This document shows, piece by piece, positions 43,979-54,845 of a stretch of 64,000 nt of DNA. The notes below the pieces were generated by a model. That model did not search any database. It saw nothing but the letters and a program-made list of their open reading frames with translations, and was not told where the DNA came from. Numbering within the stretch: the stretch's first letter is position 1; every line of letters starts with the position of its first letter. This DNA is from Lunularia cruciata (lineage: Eukaryota; Streptophyta; Marchantiopsida; Lunulariales; Lunulariaceae), in assembly GCA_948567375.1 (NCBI GenBank), contig OX419757.1, forward strand, positions 53,007,665 to 53,071,664, read 5' to 3'. A program made the position numbers and the translations under genes.

Positions 43979-46900
43979 TTAAGACGTAACGTCCTCGTTG
44001 TGCAATTGTTGCTCAAATGCTTGCACCAACACCGGTGCATATGCCAAATTGGCAGCGGGTTCCCAGGTTGCTTCATAGAGGGGGTAACATTTCCATTGTA
44101 CTAGATATTCCACCCGCGAATGGCGAGTACCACGCATGCGCTTTTGGAGAATCCTCTCCACTTCATATTTCTCTATGCCATCAATGACTGTCGGACAAGG
44201 TCGAATGTCCTGTGTGGAAGGACCTTAGCCTGATCGGGGAACATATCTGCGTAATAGGGAGACATGGAAAACTAGATTGATCTTCATGTGTAGTGGTAGC
44301 TCAAGGTGATAGGCCACAGCGCCGATGCGATGAAGAATCGAGAAAGGCCTAATAAAACGAGGTCTGAGCTTACGTGATCCAACTAATGTGAGGTTGGTTG
44401 TCAATAACCACACTTGATCCCCAACATTGAACTCCATGTGCCTATAGTGTGCATCAGCATACTGCTTTTGTTGATTTTGCGCAATCTGTAACCTGTGCTT
44501 GGCGCTCTCTACACCTTGTTGGATTCTAGAAACAAATGTGTTGACTGCATCAACCTTGGTAGTCACTAGACGGATCTTCATCAAGCTAGAAGGTGTGAAG
44601 GGATGCTCACCATACATGAGGAAGAACGGAGTGACTTGGATGGAGGCATTCACTGAATTGTTGTAAGCAAATTCCACCAACAGTAGTAGGGTGTCCCACC
44701 TCTCTTGCTCTTCTAAGGTGAAGCCGTGTAACATGTCTTCAATCGTGCAATTAGCCCGCTTTGTTTGGCCATCTGTTTGGGGGTGGTAAGCTGTAGACAT
44801 GGCCAACTTGAAGAAACCAAAGAGTGTTCGCCAAAACAAAATGGTGAATTGGGTGCCTCTATCGGTGATGAGTACTCTAGACAAGCCATGGTGAGCAAAG
44901 ATTGCATCTAAGTATAGTTGAGCTAGTTGTGGCGTGGTCACCTCCTTGGTGGTAGGGCATACATGAATCATTTTGTTGAGCCGGTCCACAAAGACCACAA
45001 TGGAGTCAAACCCTGAGGTGGTCTTGGGTAATTCACAGACGAGATCCATACTCACTTGTTCCCAACGTTGGGTAGGAGTGGGGAGAGGTTGAAGGAGCCC
45101 TGTAGGAGCTTGATTAGAAGCTTTGTTCTGTTGACAAAGTAGGTAGCTACACACATAGTCCATCACATCGTTGCTCATCTTGGGCTAATAGTAATGGCGC
45201 TTGATTGCCTCCAAGGTCTTGTCCACTCCGACATGAGCTGCAATGGCCGAATCATGACATTCCGCTAGAATGGTGGTACGTAATTCTGGGACATTTGGGA
45301 TCCACAATCGGCCTTCCCGAAAGGTGAGTCCTTGGGTGCTGGTGACACCTTTGGATGATTGCGCTTCTATAGTCTGTGGATTAGTTTTTGTAGTAGCTAG
45401 AATCTCTTGCCAGAATTCAAGGTTAATCTTAACCTTTGCCACCAAGTTGTTGGCCATTGGCTTGCGGGTGAATGCATCTGCAAGTTGCTTCTTACCTTCC
45501 ACGTAGGTGATTGTCATGTTGAAGCGTTGTTGCCACTCTGCACACCAAATTTGGTGACGAGATAGATCCTTCTGCGTCTCGAGGTAGACTAGAGGTTTGT
45601 GGTCTGTCTCTACTACAAATGCCTTCTCGCCTAGGTAGTGCTTCCAATGCTTGGTTGCTAGAACGATGACCAACTCTTCTCGTTCTGTGGTGTGGTAGTT
45701 GCGCTCTGCTGGTAACAACTTTTGAGAGAAATATGCAATTGGATACCATCCGTCATGCCACTCTTGTTGTAGGACTGCTCCTATTGCTACGCTTGATGCA
45801 TCTATAGCCAACTTGATTGGACGTTTTGGGTCATACCACTTCAAGATTGGTGCATGTAGCAAGGCGGCCTTCAATTCTTGAAAGGTCAACTCTTGTGCAG
45901 TTCCCCATGTCCACTTCTTCCCCTTGCCAAGTAGTGCCGTTAAAGGCTATGCAACCTTGGAGAAGTCCTTGACAAATCTACGATAGAATCCCGTCAACCC
46001 CAAGAAGCTCTTAAGTTGAGTCTGATCTTTTGGGGCACTCCATTTTTGAATGACCTCTATTTTATCTATCAATACTTGAATGCCCTCTACACTTACTCTA
46101 TGCCCTAAGTAGTCTACTTCAAACTTACCAAACTCACACTTTGAGATTTTGGCGTACAACTGATTCTATCTTAGAATCTGGAGGACCTCTTGTAGATGTT
46201 GTTTGTGTTCTATCATCGTGCTACTATATACTAAGATATCATCCAAGAAGATGATAACAGACTTATCCAAGTATGGACGAAATATGTCATTCATTAGGCT
46301 CATGAAAGTGGCAGGCACATTGGTGAGGCCAAAAGATCACATCACAAGATACTCAAAGTGGCCATACTTGGTTCGAAAGGCAGTTTTGTACACATCCTCC
46401 TCTGCAATTCGGATTTGATTGTAACCACTTTGCAAGTCCAGTTTGGTGAAGTATCTTGCTCTATGGAGTTGATCAAACAAGTCATCCATGCAAGGTAAGG
46501 GGTATTTGTTCTTCATTGTTTGATGATTGAGACCCCGATAATCAATGCACATGCGCATTGTACCATCCTTCTTCTTCACAAACAAGACAGGGGCCCCATA
46601 TGGTGATATGCTAGGTTGGATGAACCCTTTTTGTAGCATCTCCTCAATTTGAGTCTTACACTCCTCCAACTCATGAGGTGATAGGCGATATGGGACCTTA
46701 CAAGGAGGTGTCTTCCCCGGGAGTGTCTTTATTTTGTGATTTACTTGCCTTTTAGGTAGTAATCTTGAGGGTAGATCATCGGGAAAGACATCTTGAAACT
46801 CATCCACCACATCCTTCAATTTCTCAGGAATTTGTCCAACGAGTTGTGCACTCTAGACTTCTCTTATTAGACCCATAAAACATCTATTGGTCTTACAAAC

Positions 46901-47400
46901 AATTGTCGTCTCTACGACATATAGAGGCAGTTTCTGCCTATGTGATTTTTCTTTAACCCTAATGATTGACCATTGGTGGGTTCTCACTACTTTCTTCCTC
47001 TAATCCACCATTGGGTTGCACTGCTCCATCCATGGCATGCCTAAAATTGCATCATAACGGGCTAACTGTATCACTTGCCACTCAATTGCTTCCTAATATT
47101 CTCCTACAGAGAGGGTTACCAGTTTAGGTAATAATTCAATCCTCTCTGTTTGCCCATTTGGTAACTCTACTTCTTCACTTCCATCTCTCTCTAGATCTAT
47201 TCCCAAGCTTATTGCAACAGAGCAAGACAAGAAATTCTCTGTTGCTCCCGGATCTATTAATACTCTCACTTGATTACTTTCTAGGATTCCATTCACGACA
47301 ATCAATTGTGAGGTTGCCTTTCGAGATCTTTGTGCATTATTCTTCTTCCTTCCCTCGCTTCTCTACTTCCTTATTGAGCCAGTAAGGCCGTGAGGTACAT
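43979..47400 (-). pseudogene. pol of element F (protease, RT, RNase H, integrase, chromodomain)
   Basis: Protease ORF 47305-47093 has VLIDPGATENFLS, with Pro where Ser/Thr is usual. RT (46819-46337 and on to about 46160) has [31 protein letters not shown] and FLDDI near 46230. RNase H (45889-45185) has [15 protein letters not shown] and ETDHKPLV. Integrase (45178-44225) has SMDLVCELPKT and LITDRGTQF, but the catalytic Glu motif reads DGQTKRANCTIED, so Glu has become Lys. The chromodomain (44161-43979) has YLVQWKCYPLYEATWEP. Stops are mostly TAG or TGA (for example after RHYY at 45182-45184 and after EYLVM at 46337), consistent with single transitions. Confidence 0.9.
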
Positions 47401-47422
47401 TTACTAGCAATCTTTGTTTTCC
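47378..47422 (-). promoter_or_regulatory. Gag-pol overlap of F with slippery-like heptamer and stem-loop
   Basis: Minus strand: GGAAAAC (47422-47416), one transition from GGGAAAC, sits in the gag frame as G GAA AAC. After 7 nt, GCTAGTAA (47408-47401) pairs with TTACTGGC (47385-47378), one U-G wobble, loop 15 nt. The gag stop TAG (47406-47404) is inside the 5' arm, as in A. Pol lies in the -1 frame. Confidence 0.6.
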
Positions 47423-48408
47423 GAAGTGGTTTCCACCTCCTCCTCTTCAATGTGCCTCTCCATGTTGTTCAAAGATCGCCTGTACAAAGGCCAAGGGCCT
47501 CTAGGGAAACGAGTGTGACAATTGGGAGATATGTGCCCAATATGGCCACAATTGTAACAACGGCGTTGTTCTCCTCAAGTCACTTCTCCTTGTGGGACTC
47601 CATCTCTTCGTTCTTCTACCCGTCCCTGCTCCCCTTGAAGCGGCCGTGCTCCTCGATCTCGGAATCAAAGGTTGCCCAATTCCATCGGTACTGGTCCACC
47701 CATGTGTGGCATTTCTGCCCAATAATGTTGAGGTCAAACTACTCATTCACCTCCTGCTATTCTCTACGCACAAGCAATAGCTTCAAATACCGTGCGAGGG
47801 TTTTGCACCATGACTTCTTGGCAAATCCGCTCTTTCAACCCTCGTTTGAAATTATCGAGAGCCTTTGTTGGACTCATGTTGGTAATTGCAACTTGTAGAT
47901 CCAGAAATGCCTCCACATACTCTTGTACGCTATTCTTCTGTCTCAATCCCCATAGTCGGGTTTGAGCTATCTACACAGAATCCACCGATTGGAAATTCTT
48001 CAGCAATCCTTCTTGCATTGTTGTCCATGTGACCTTCGTTCTCTTTGCCAGCATGGATCGTTCCCAAGCATTATACCATGTGAGGGCTTTATCGGTCAAG
48101 TACCCACATGCAAATACGCATGCAGCATGCTCTGTGATCTCTGTTGAGAACAATCGAAAATATTGATTCATTCTCAAGATCCAATTTTCCACTACTCCCA
48201 TCGTACACTGCTCCTTGTAAGGCTCGATGTTGCAGGTCTTCTTCATCCGGAGTAGCAATGTGGCTTCATCATTGATAGGGTTCATAGGCATGGGTGCCTC
48301 TCCAAGTACTTTAGTCGTAGGTATTGGGTTTTGAGACGGCTCTTCTTCTTGCATGGCTTGATCGTTCCTGAGGATCTGCACTTGACTTTGTAATGTCTCC
48401 ATGGTCAT
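47404..48408 (-). pseudogene. gag of element F with two internal stops
   Basis: ATG at 48408 (MTMETLQSQVQILRNDQAM). The capsid region includes AALTWYNAWE-like ALTWYNAWERSM and later NSVQEYVEAFLDLQVAI. One CCHC knuckle, CYNCGHIGHISPNC, lies at 47559-47518, followed by an acidic tail to TAG at 47406-47404. In-frame TAG codons near 47970 and 47763 interrupt it. The frame is otherwise continuous for 334 codons. Confidence 0.82.
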
Positions 48409-48717
48409 CTTAATCTCTCAAAATTCATTCAACATCCCTTGCATTCCTTGCACCAGCTCTTGCAACTACGGATCCATGGTTCCTACAACACCCAATTGCT
48501 AATGTCTACTTCAATACAGAGTCAATATAATCACTTTGGAAGGCGCACAAACTATCGGAACTACCATTGGGACCTCAGAAGCTATCACTCGTTGATAATA
48601 CTCCTCACTAAAATTCTAACCACAAAATCTCTAAACATCACTTTCGGCCTCACTACATAATGGATTTCTACTTGAGTGTTGAAAGGGAGAAGATTTGGGA
48701 CATTCATATCCATATTA

Positions 48718-48939
48718 TCACAATAGAATGTAGATTGTCAAATCCCACTCTCTGTCATATATCACCACAGGTAGAATCATCGGGTTTGGTGAGTTCATCA
48801 CTCTGTCCATGAATTCCGCACCAAAGTGATAAACTAGCGATACTCTCATCTGCTCTTGCTGGATGTTCATAACCTTGATGTGGAATGGGTTTGAGAATGG
48901 AAAGCTAAGTGCGGGAAATTGTCCTCCCGGCGCATCCAT
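48718..48939 (-). CDS. Conserved pre-gag leader ORF of F (73 aa, intact)
   Basis: ATG-initiated, between the PBS (49067) and gag (48408). N-terminus MDAPGGQFPALSFPFSNPF, then MRVSLVYHFGAEFMDRV, NPMILPVVIYDREW and TIYILL-stop. The last 45 residues align gap-free with the E leaders and closely with the A leader (FG..F, P.ILPVV.Y, IY.L). It is intact while gag and pol carry stops. No known domain, signal peptide or membrane span is seen. Function unknown. Confidence 0.65.
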   Translation of the reverse strand: MDAPGGQFPALSFPFSNPFHIKVMNIQQEQMRVSLVYHFGAEFMDRVMNSPNPMILPVVIYDREWDLTIYILL

Positions 48940-49066
48940 CCCATCCGCTCTCTCAAGTCCTTCCTAAGTCTAACGATTACTCTATGTTCTCCACCTCAAA
49001 TTACTCAATTTCAGTAGTTCATGCTATTCCAAGAGAGGTGATCCACTCTCTTGGACTAGAACACTC

Positions 49067-49078
49067 GCTCTGATACCA
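49067..49078 (-). promoter_or_regulatory. Primer-binding site of F
   Basis: TGGTATCAGAGC on the minus strand, one base inside the 5' LTR, complementary to the 3' end of initiator-Met tRNA as in many plant LTR elements. Confidence 0.85.
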
Positions 49079-49079
49079 T

Positions 49080-49817
49080 TGTAATACTCCGAGGACAAGA
49101 GAAGAGAGAAAACACAAATTGCACACTCAAACATTCGATGCCCCAAGGGAGCACCTTCTCTTTGTTATATAGACAAAGAGGATCTCCTCCAAGGAAGCTC
49201 CACCATAGGATTAGGGACACAGATAGATGACATGTCAGCAAGCTCCACCCTTGGATTACTTACTTGGATGGGTGACCTGTCTGGTCTAGATCCTATCTGG
49301 TTGGTTAAACAAGCTTTGATTGGAGGGAATCTTTTAGGGAATCTTCCTATAGGAATCTCATAATCACGTGAGTAAGGTACCATTGGAAAGCTCTCAACGA
49401 GACAAAGCATGGGGGAGGGAAGGCCAGCCTTTCCTCCATTGGGGGGGAATCTACACATTTTCAAGGCCTAATTCATCGGTTTAGGCCTCCGAAATTGCCT
49501 TCAAAGATTTCAGGTATATTTTGGTTCCTACTCTATTAGTAGAAGTCCTCTTTTGGTGATACCTCTTCTTGATCTGTTTAGTCCATCATGTGTCACATCC
49601 TTCCAGATGTTACCAAACCAATTCTCACCTTTAAATCATATGTCTAGCTATTGGTTCTAAGGTTCTCAAGTCTATTTCGGTTTCTGCCCTATTAATAGAA
49701 GTACTCTTTTGGTGATACTTCTATCTAATCTATTTTGACCATCATGTATAACATCATTCTAGATGTTACCAACCCAAATTTCACATCTAGATCATGTGGC
49801 TAACCCTTGGTATTACA
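49080..49817 (-). repeat. 5' LTR of element F
   Basis: TGTAATACTCCGAGG to CTTGGTATTACA on the plus strand. Confidence 0.95.
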
Positions 49818-49822
49818 TTACT

Positions 49823-50362
49823 TGACAAATAGCCTAGTGGTCTTCTTCCACTACATGTACAAAGGGGAAAAAGTGAATTGGGCCAACATGTTTTACTACA
49901 AGGCAAGGATTTTTCACAAAGACTTCAAAGAAGACAGAGTAGTTACTTACTTGGCACCATTCAAGATCCATTTCTACATGGGTCTGAATTTGCTCACATA
50001 GGAGGGGAGGAAGAAATTCCACAACCACTTCCATCCAGCAAGGTACTTTGTGTTGTAGATTGAGAGCAAGTTGATGATAAAGAAGTATCAAGAGGCTGAT
50101 GCAAAATTTTCAAGACTGATGAATTTGTGCCGATAGATGAGGAGGTAACTACCACAAAGGCAAAGAAGAAATGAGCCTCATGAGCAAAGACCTCCATACC
50201 AACAAAGTGACAACAAAGAAATCTGTTGATGTAACTTTAGACAAAGAAGAAGAAGCAATCTCACAAGAAGAATTCAAAGGTGAAGGCCAAGAGGAAGAAG
50301 AGGAAGAAGGGTTTTTTACTTTGCAAAAGTAGAAGAAGAGGAGTAGTACAAGGACGTGCAAT
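49823..50362 (+). pseudogene. Host open frame continued downstream of F
   Basis: From the F insertion site the frame reads SLVVFFHYMYKGEKVNWANM and continues to a TAG at 49999-50001. An acidic stretch (EEEAISQEEF, then a poly-Glu run near 50290-50320) lies in another frame. The segment is compositionally coding-like but no family is recognised. It is bounded by F on the left and a solo LTR on the right, so it may be a disrupted gene or the inside of an older repeat. Confidence 0.35.
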
Positions 50363-50954
50363 TGTAATGTTTTGAGTACAAGAGATCCTCCAAGAGAAAC
50401 ACAAGAGATGAAACATAATACTTCAATCCTCAATACTTTGATGCCCCAAAGTAGCACCTTGTCTTTATTATATAACAAAGAAGGGATTCCCTCAAAGGAA
50501 GCTCCATCCTTGGATCAGATACATGGATTGGTGGTATTTCATCAAGTTCCACCCTTAGATTACTTGTATTGATGGGTGACATGTTAGTGCTTGCCCTATT
50601 TGGTTGATCAAACAAGTTTGACTGGAAGGAATATTTAAAGAATCTTCTTGTATAAGCTCAATTGCATGGTTGAAGTAGCATTGGAAAGCTCTCAATAAGA
50701 AAAATAGGGGGAAGGCAACACTTTTTAACTTTGAAGTGGAGAATTTTTATTTTCCATGGTCTAGTTCATCCATTTGGACCTTCAAAATTAGCTCTAAAGG
50801 TTTCAAGGTGTTTTTGACCTCTGCCCTATTAGTGGAAGTACTCTTTTGGTAACACCTTTATCTGATCTACACAGACCATCATATTTAACATCCCTCAAGA
50901 TATTACTAAGCCAATTTCCACCTCTAGATACTATGTCTAGCTAATGGTATTACA
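50363..50954 (-). repeat. Solo LTR related to F
   Basis: Runs from TGTAATGTTTTGAGTAC to CTAATGGTATTACA. It shares GATGCCCCAA.GTAGCACCTT, TTATTATATA, GGAAGCTCCA and TATTAGTGGAAGTACTCTTTTGG with the F LTRs, at clearly lower identity and with deletions. No internal sequence adjoins it, and the flanks (GCAAT / CTATA) do not match, so a duplication is not demonstrable. Confidence 0.75.
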
Positions 50955-51896
50955 CTATATGGACTAGTTGTGAGGAATTTACTATAAGGTCACAAGTGCT
51001 TGGGTATGAAGAGGTGGATTTGCACTTGATCAGGATGTTTGATTCCTAAGGGAGCCAAAGGAGTGAAACAACGCAATGAGGAATAAAATCTATTTGGAGC
51101 GTTGCAAGTTCCACAAAAATCAAAATGCAAAGGCATTTGGCTGACTAGAATAAGCCTTTGGGCTCATGCCTTTTGGGAAGGGTAGTAAATGCCTTTGAAC
51201 TTCAGGTCTTTGGGCAAAGTGATTTTTGTGGCAAAGTGAACAATCACTTTTTAGGAGTAACTTAGATTATATTTGTTGTGAGAGTGGTTTTTGTTGTCCC
51301 TTTTCTTTAGTGTACCATAGTAGGACACTACCTTCTTCATGAATTAGTTCCTACCCAATAGGTTAATAAGAAATAATAAACAAATTACACCTAATGACAA
51401 GGATATGGGTTGGAATTGACTCAATGTGACCTTCATTTTTAGTCAATTCCATATCCTTTAGGGAACAACCTATTCTTATCGTTTTTACTATTAGTACATC
51501 AACATTGGGTTATCACAATAAATTTAAAATAAATTTTTATAATCATAAAAGAAACATTCATGAAAAATATATAAGAGTAATGCAAGTATGTCATGATACT
51601 TATTTGCACAAAAGCTTTCCTCATAAAGAAATATCCAAAAACCTAAATTTGAGGATTTTTTATTTTAAAATATAGAAAGAGAAACTATATGTCAAGGCAT
51701 GATGTGCATGCTTCTTCACCCAATAATATAACATTCAAGAATACCATATTTGAAGAAATGCATATAACCTTCAATTTGAGGATCTCTTAATTTTCAAAAA
51801 ATAAAATAAAATAATATCAAGGTATGACAATGTATATGTCTTTTTGTCTCATCAAGCATAACCTTCAAAGAATAAAACATTTCAGATTTTAAAAGT

Positions 51897-52700
51897 TTTC
51901 TACATATGGCAAAATAGAGCCATTTTAATTTTTACTAAGTCCATGCAAAGCATGCATACGTTTTCATAGTTAACTTAAGCATCCAACTATAGCAAGCAAA
52001 CCTAGATGTTCACCTACATAATACAAACCTGATGCATATCTATGTGTGGCAAAATTAAGCACCCGCACTTACCTTTGTATGTCAAACCTAGGTAAACCTA
52101 CATATGCATGGAAAAAATTGGTATCTTGGTAATCTATGCACAATATAGTAATGATTTTTTAAAGGAGAAGTTAGTAAATATAAGAAGGAAGAGGTATGTT
52201 TTTAGATACATCTTCTTATATAAGCATACTATAATAAAATGAGTGTTCTTAAATTGGTGAAAAAAATTCTATTTAAATAACAATTATTTTATTTTTATAA
52301 ATAGAAAATATGAAATTTTAATTTTAGAGCATATATCTTTGTATATCAATACAATATCTTCATTTCTTAACTAAAGAGCTGAGACAATATTTTGCTACAA
52401 AGTGAAAAAACTTTTTAGAGTAGAAAATATGATAAAAAGCAAAAATTTGGCATAAGTGCAATATTCTACACTATTAAAAATTTTCTATAAATATTAAATA
52501 TCAAAAATTTATTTTATTTTGATTGAGTCCAATGTCCTCGCAAAGCTATATTTCCTCAAATATAAGCACAAATATTTGTTCAAATTTTGCAAATGGTAAA
52601 CATTAAAATAAGAACTTAGAAGAACAAGCTACTCAAGGTGTGGAAGGAGAAAGTTTAGGTTTGATTCTATAAAAGGAAATTTTACATAGATTTAGTCCAA
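51897..52700 (+). repeat. Dispersed repeat, copy 2
   Basis: Matches 23995-24790 block by block in the same orientation. A shorter partial third block (GAAAAGCTACTC..., CCTAGATTTGAATTTATAGAGGAAA) follows at about 52835-52920. Confidence 0.6.
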
Positions 52701-52922
52701 AGTCCATGCAACATATGGAAATCTTAATTTTATGTGAAAACTAGATATGCATAACAAAACTTCAGCAGGTTGTATTGATGAAAAATTACCATAATTATAA
52801 TGGTAATGCTCTGCATTGTAACAAAAATCAGGATATTGAAGAAAAGCTACTCTAGATATAAGAGAGAATAGTCAAGGATGTAGTCAAACCTAGATTTGAA
52901 TTTATAGAGGAAAGTTTAGTAG

Positions 52923-53059
52923 AAGGTTAATGTAGATCAGTTTTGAAGATGAAGGTAGGTATGTATTGCCTATAGGATGTAGACTTTGAGACTCCAAGTT
53001 TTCATCCCATAGGCAATACATACGTACCTTCATCTTCAAAACAGATCTACATAAACCTT
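52923..53059. repeat. Near-perfect 57-nt inverted repeat with 23-nt loop
   Basis: Arms 52923-52979 and 53003-53059 are complementary except at about 4 positions. The core includes GATGAAGGTA and TGTATTGCCTAT. The loop is 52980-53002. It could be a fold-back/MITE remnant or a small-RNA hairpin. Confidence 0.8.
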
Positions 53060-53369
53060 GACCTAAGCAAACTCCATTGATGCTAAATGTTCATTTTCAT
53101 ACAAAGATTTATATTTTGATAAATATTTGGTTGAAACTCAATTATTAATATGAGAATAGTATATATATACCTCTATGATGAAACCTTGGCAAGCTCCATT
53201 GACATGATGCAAAAATAGATGGATTTATTTAGTACTAGACTCAAAATAATTATCTTGTTTTTTTCTTCAAAATCTTATATCAAATGTAGATGAGAGCATA
53301 GTTGAAAAAAAAGTAAATTTTAGTATTTTGTTGAAGAAATAGAATAATAATTTAATTTTGGATGGTTAA

Positions 53370-54030
53370 TGTATTGGGAGAAATAATAATGCACAACTAG
53401 GAATTTGAGAGAGAAGCAAGAATCTGAATCTGGCTATGTGATGGAGTAGAAATCATACATCAATTTGGTCAAGAAAAAGATGCATAGAAATTATGCTAAA
53501 TTTCATGTAGTTTTGCATTGTTAGCACACATCCATTGCTGCACAAGATATTTTTATTCACAATTGAACTATCAATCAAGAACTATCAAAGGCATATTGAC
53601 TACCAACACTTACACTATTTATACACTTGTACTTAAAGACCCTAATCTAGTTTTGGGACATGTGGTAAATATTAATCTTGTATCTAAATCTAGATTTTTT
53701 GGTACCAATTAATACACATCACCTCACTTAGTTCCACAAATGAGAGCCATGCTTGTAGCGTTCATGTAGGTCCCAAAGCCTTCATATAGGAGCCATTACT
53801 ATATTTCATGTAGCCATCCATAGATCCCATGCCCGTAAGTCCCATGTCCATAGGTCTTGTAACAATACCCGCAGCTCTTGCCATAGAATCCCATTACTCA
53901 TGTAAGACACAATTGTCCTAAACTTCAAATGAGCATACCTTCTTTTCTAAATCTCAACTTTCTATGATTTTTGTGTTTATGGAAATCCTGTGAGAAGATG
54001 CTTCCACCAAGATAAGGCTTACCTCATTTG

Positions 54031-54119
<89 letters not shown>

Positions 54120-54308
54120 GTCACACAAAGATATGAGTCATGATATGAATTATCTTTTTTTCACTTCCATAAATGAAATCATGTAATGTGAAGATCTATC
54201 TCGTATCTACACTTCTACACTCCTATATAAGATCTATCTTGTAGTGACTCCTCAACATTCTTGTGATAATTATCATGTAGAGCATTCTAGCAATAATCAT
54301 ACTCTACA
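53370..54308 (-). repeat. 3' LTR of Copia element H
   Basis: Starts TGTATTGGGAGAAATAA and ends ACTCTACA. It shares TTTGAGAGAGAAGCAAGAAT-type, ATCAAGAACTATCAAAG and GATAATTATCATGTAGAG blocks with 62289-63144. It carries a TA microsatellite absent from the other LTR. Confidence 0.8.
54034..54117. repeat. (TA)n microsatellite
   Basis: About 42 uninterrupted AT/TA units inside the H 3' LTR. The corresponding position in the 5' LTR (about 62950-62970) has only a short ATATTCACAAAAATATA. Confidence 0.95.
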
Positions 54309-54553
54309 CTTAAGGATCTTTCATTTGGAGCCTAACATTACTTATCACTCTAATGTACAAGACAAACAATTATTTTTGAATTATAACTACAACTATACAT
54401 TGTAACAATATAGAGTTTAGTGACGAAGTTAGTCGGGCTTACGAAGTAGAGAATAAGACAAAATAGCCTAGAATATTCTAGCAGCATCTAAGAAGCTTCT
54501 TAGGAAGCTTCCCAACTAGTTAACTTGCGCCCTAAGCAGGTAGCTTCTAGAAG

Positions 54554-54571
54554 GAAGCTTCTAGAAGCTTC
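54554..54571 (+). promoter_or_regulatory. Four-unit heat-shock-element-like motif in U3 of A
   Basis: GAAGCTTCTAGAAGCTTC is a perfect alternation of GAA and TTC at 2-bp spacing (nGAAnnTTCnnGAAnnTTCn), the binding consensus of heat-shock factors. It lies 140 bp upstream of the TATA box. The same motif is at 59760-59777 in the 3' LTR. Further GAAGCTTC pairs occur near 54493 and 54615. Confidence 0.55.
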
Positions 54572-54710
54572 TAACTAGCTTAGCTTGCACGCCAAGTAGG
54601 CGGCTTCTAGAAGGAAGCTTCTTGAGAAGCTTCCTAGTTAACTTGGCTTGCACTCCAAGAAAGCGGCTCAAGGAAACTTCTTGAGAAGCTTCAAGGGTCT
54701 TGTATGCTAC

Positions 54711-54719
54711 CTATAAATA
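54711..54719 (+). promoter_or_regulatory. TATA box in LTR of A
   Basis: CTATAAATA, repeated at 59917-59925 in the 3' LTR; about 105 bp before the LTR end, compatible with a U3/R promoter. Confidence 0.65.
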
Positions 54720-54824
54720 CCAAGGCCAAAGCTCATGCTAGGCATTCGGAGTTTTCCCTCATTCAAGTGTCCCAATGTGAGCTTCCATTCTCTTATTTCT
54801 CTCCTCGGTTTTGGTCTTTTACAT

Positions 54825-54836
54825 TGGTATCAGAGC
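54825..54836 (+). promoter_or_regulatory. Primer-binding site of A
   Basis: TGGTATCAGAGC, one base after the LTR, complementary to the initiator-Met tRNA 3' end. Confidence 0.9.
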
Positions 54837-54845
54837 AGGAATGGG

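Larger units (their letters stand above)
43231..49817 (-). mobile_element. Ty3/gypsy chromovirus F, minus strand
   Basis: LTRs at 43231-43965 and 49080-49817 have perfect TTACT duplications (43226-43230 and 49818-49822). On the minus strand the order is 5' LTR, PBS (49067-49078, GCTCTGATACCA on the plus strand), leader ORF, gag, protease, RT, RNase H, integrase, chromodomain, 3' LTR. The family is distinct from A-D by LTR and protein sequence. It retains long open stretches and CG dinucleotides, but has several stops. Confidence 0.95.
50955..53364. other. AT-rich intergenic DNA
   Basis: No gene is seen. Contains dispersed repeat copy 2 (51897-52700) and a long hairpin (52923-53059), listed separately. 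Confidence 0.5.
54401..54823 (+). repeat. 5' LTR of element A
   Basis: TGTAACAATATAG to TCTTTTACA. The U3 part consists of two to three modules of about 60 bp rich in AAGCTTC and TTCTAGAA palindromes, ending before a TATA box. Confidence 0.97.

Noticed and set aside
52923..53059. Calling the hairpin a miRNA gene
   Set aside because: Shape alone is not enough; without small-RNA evidence or a recognised mature sequence it is listed only as an inverted repeat.
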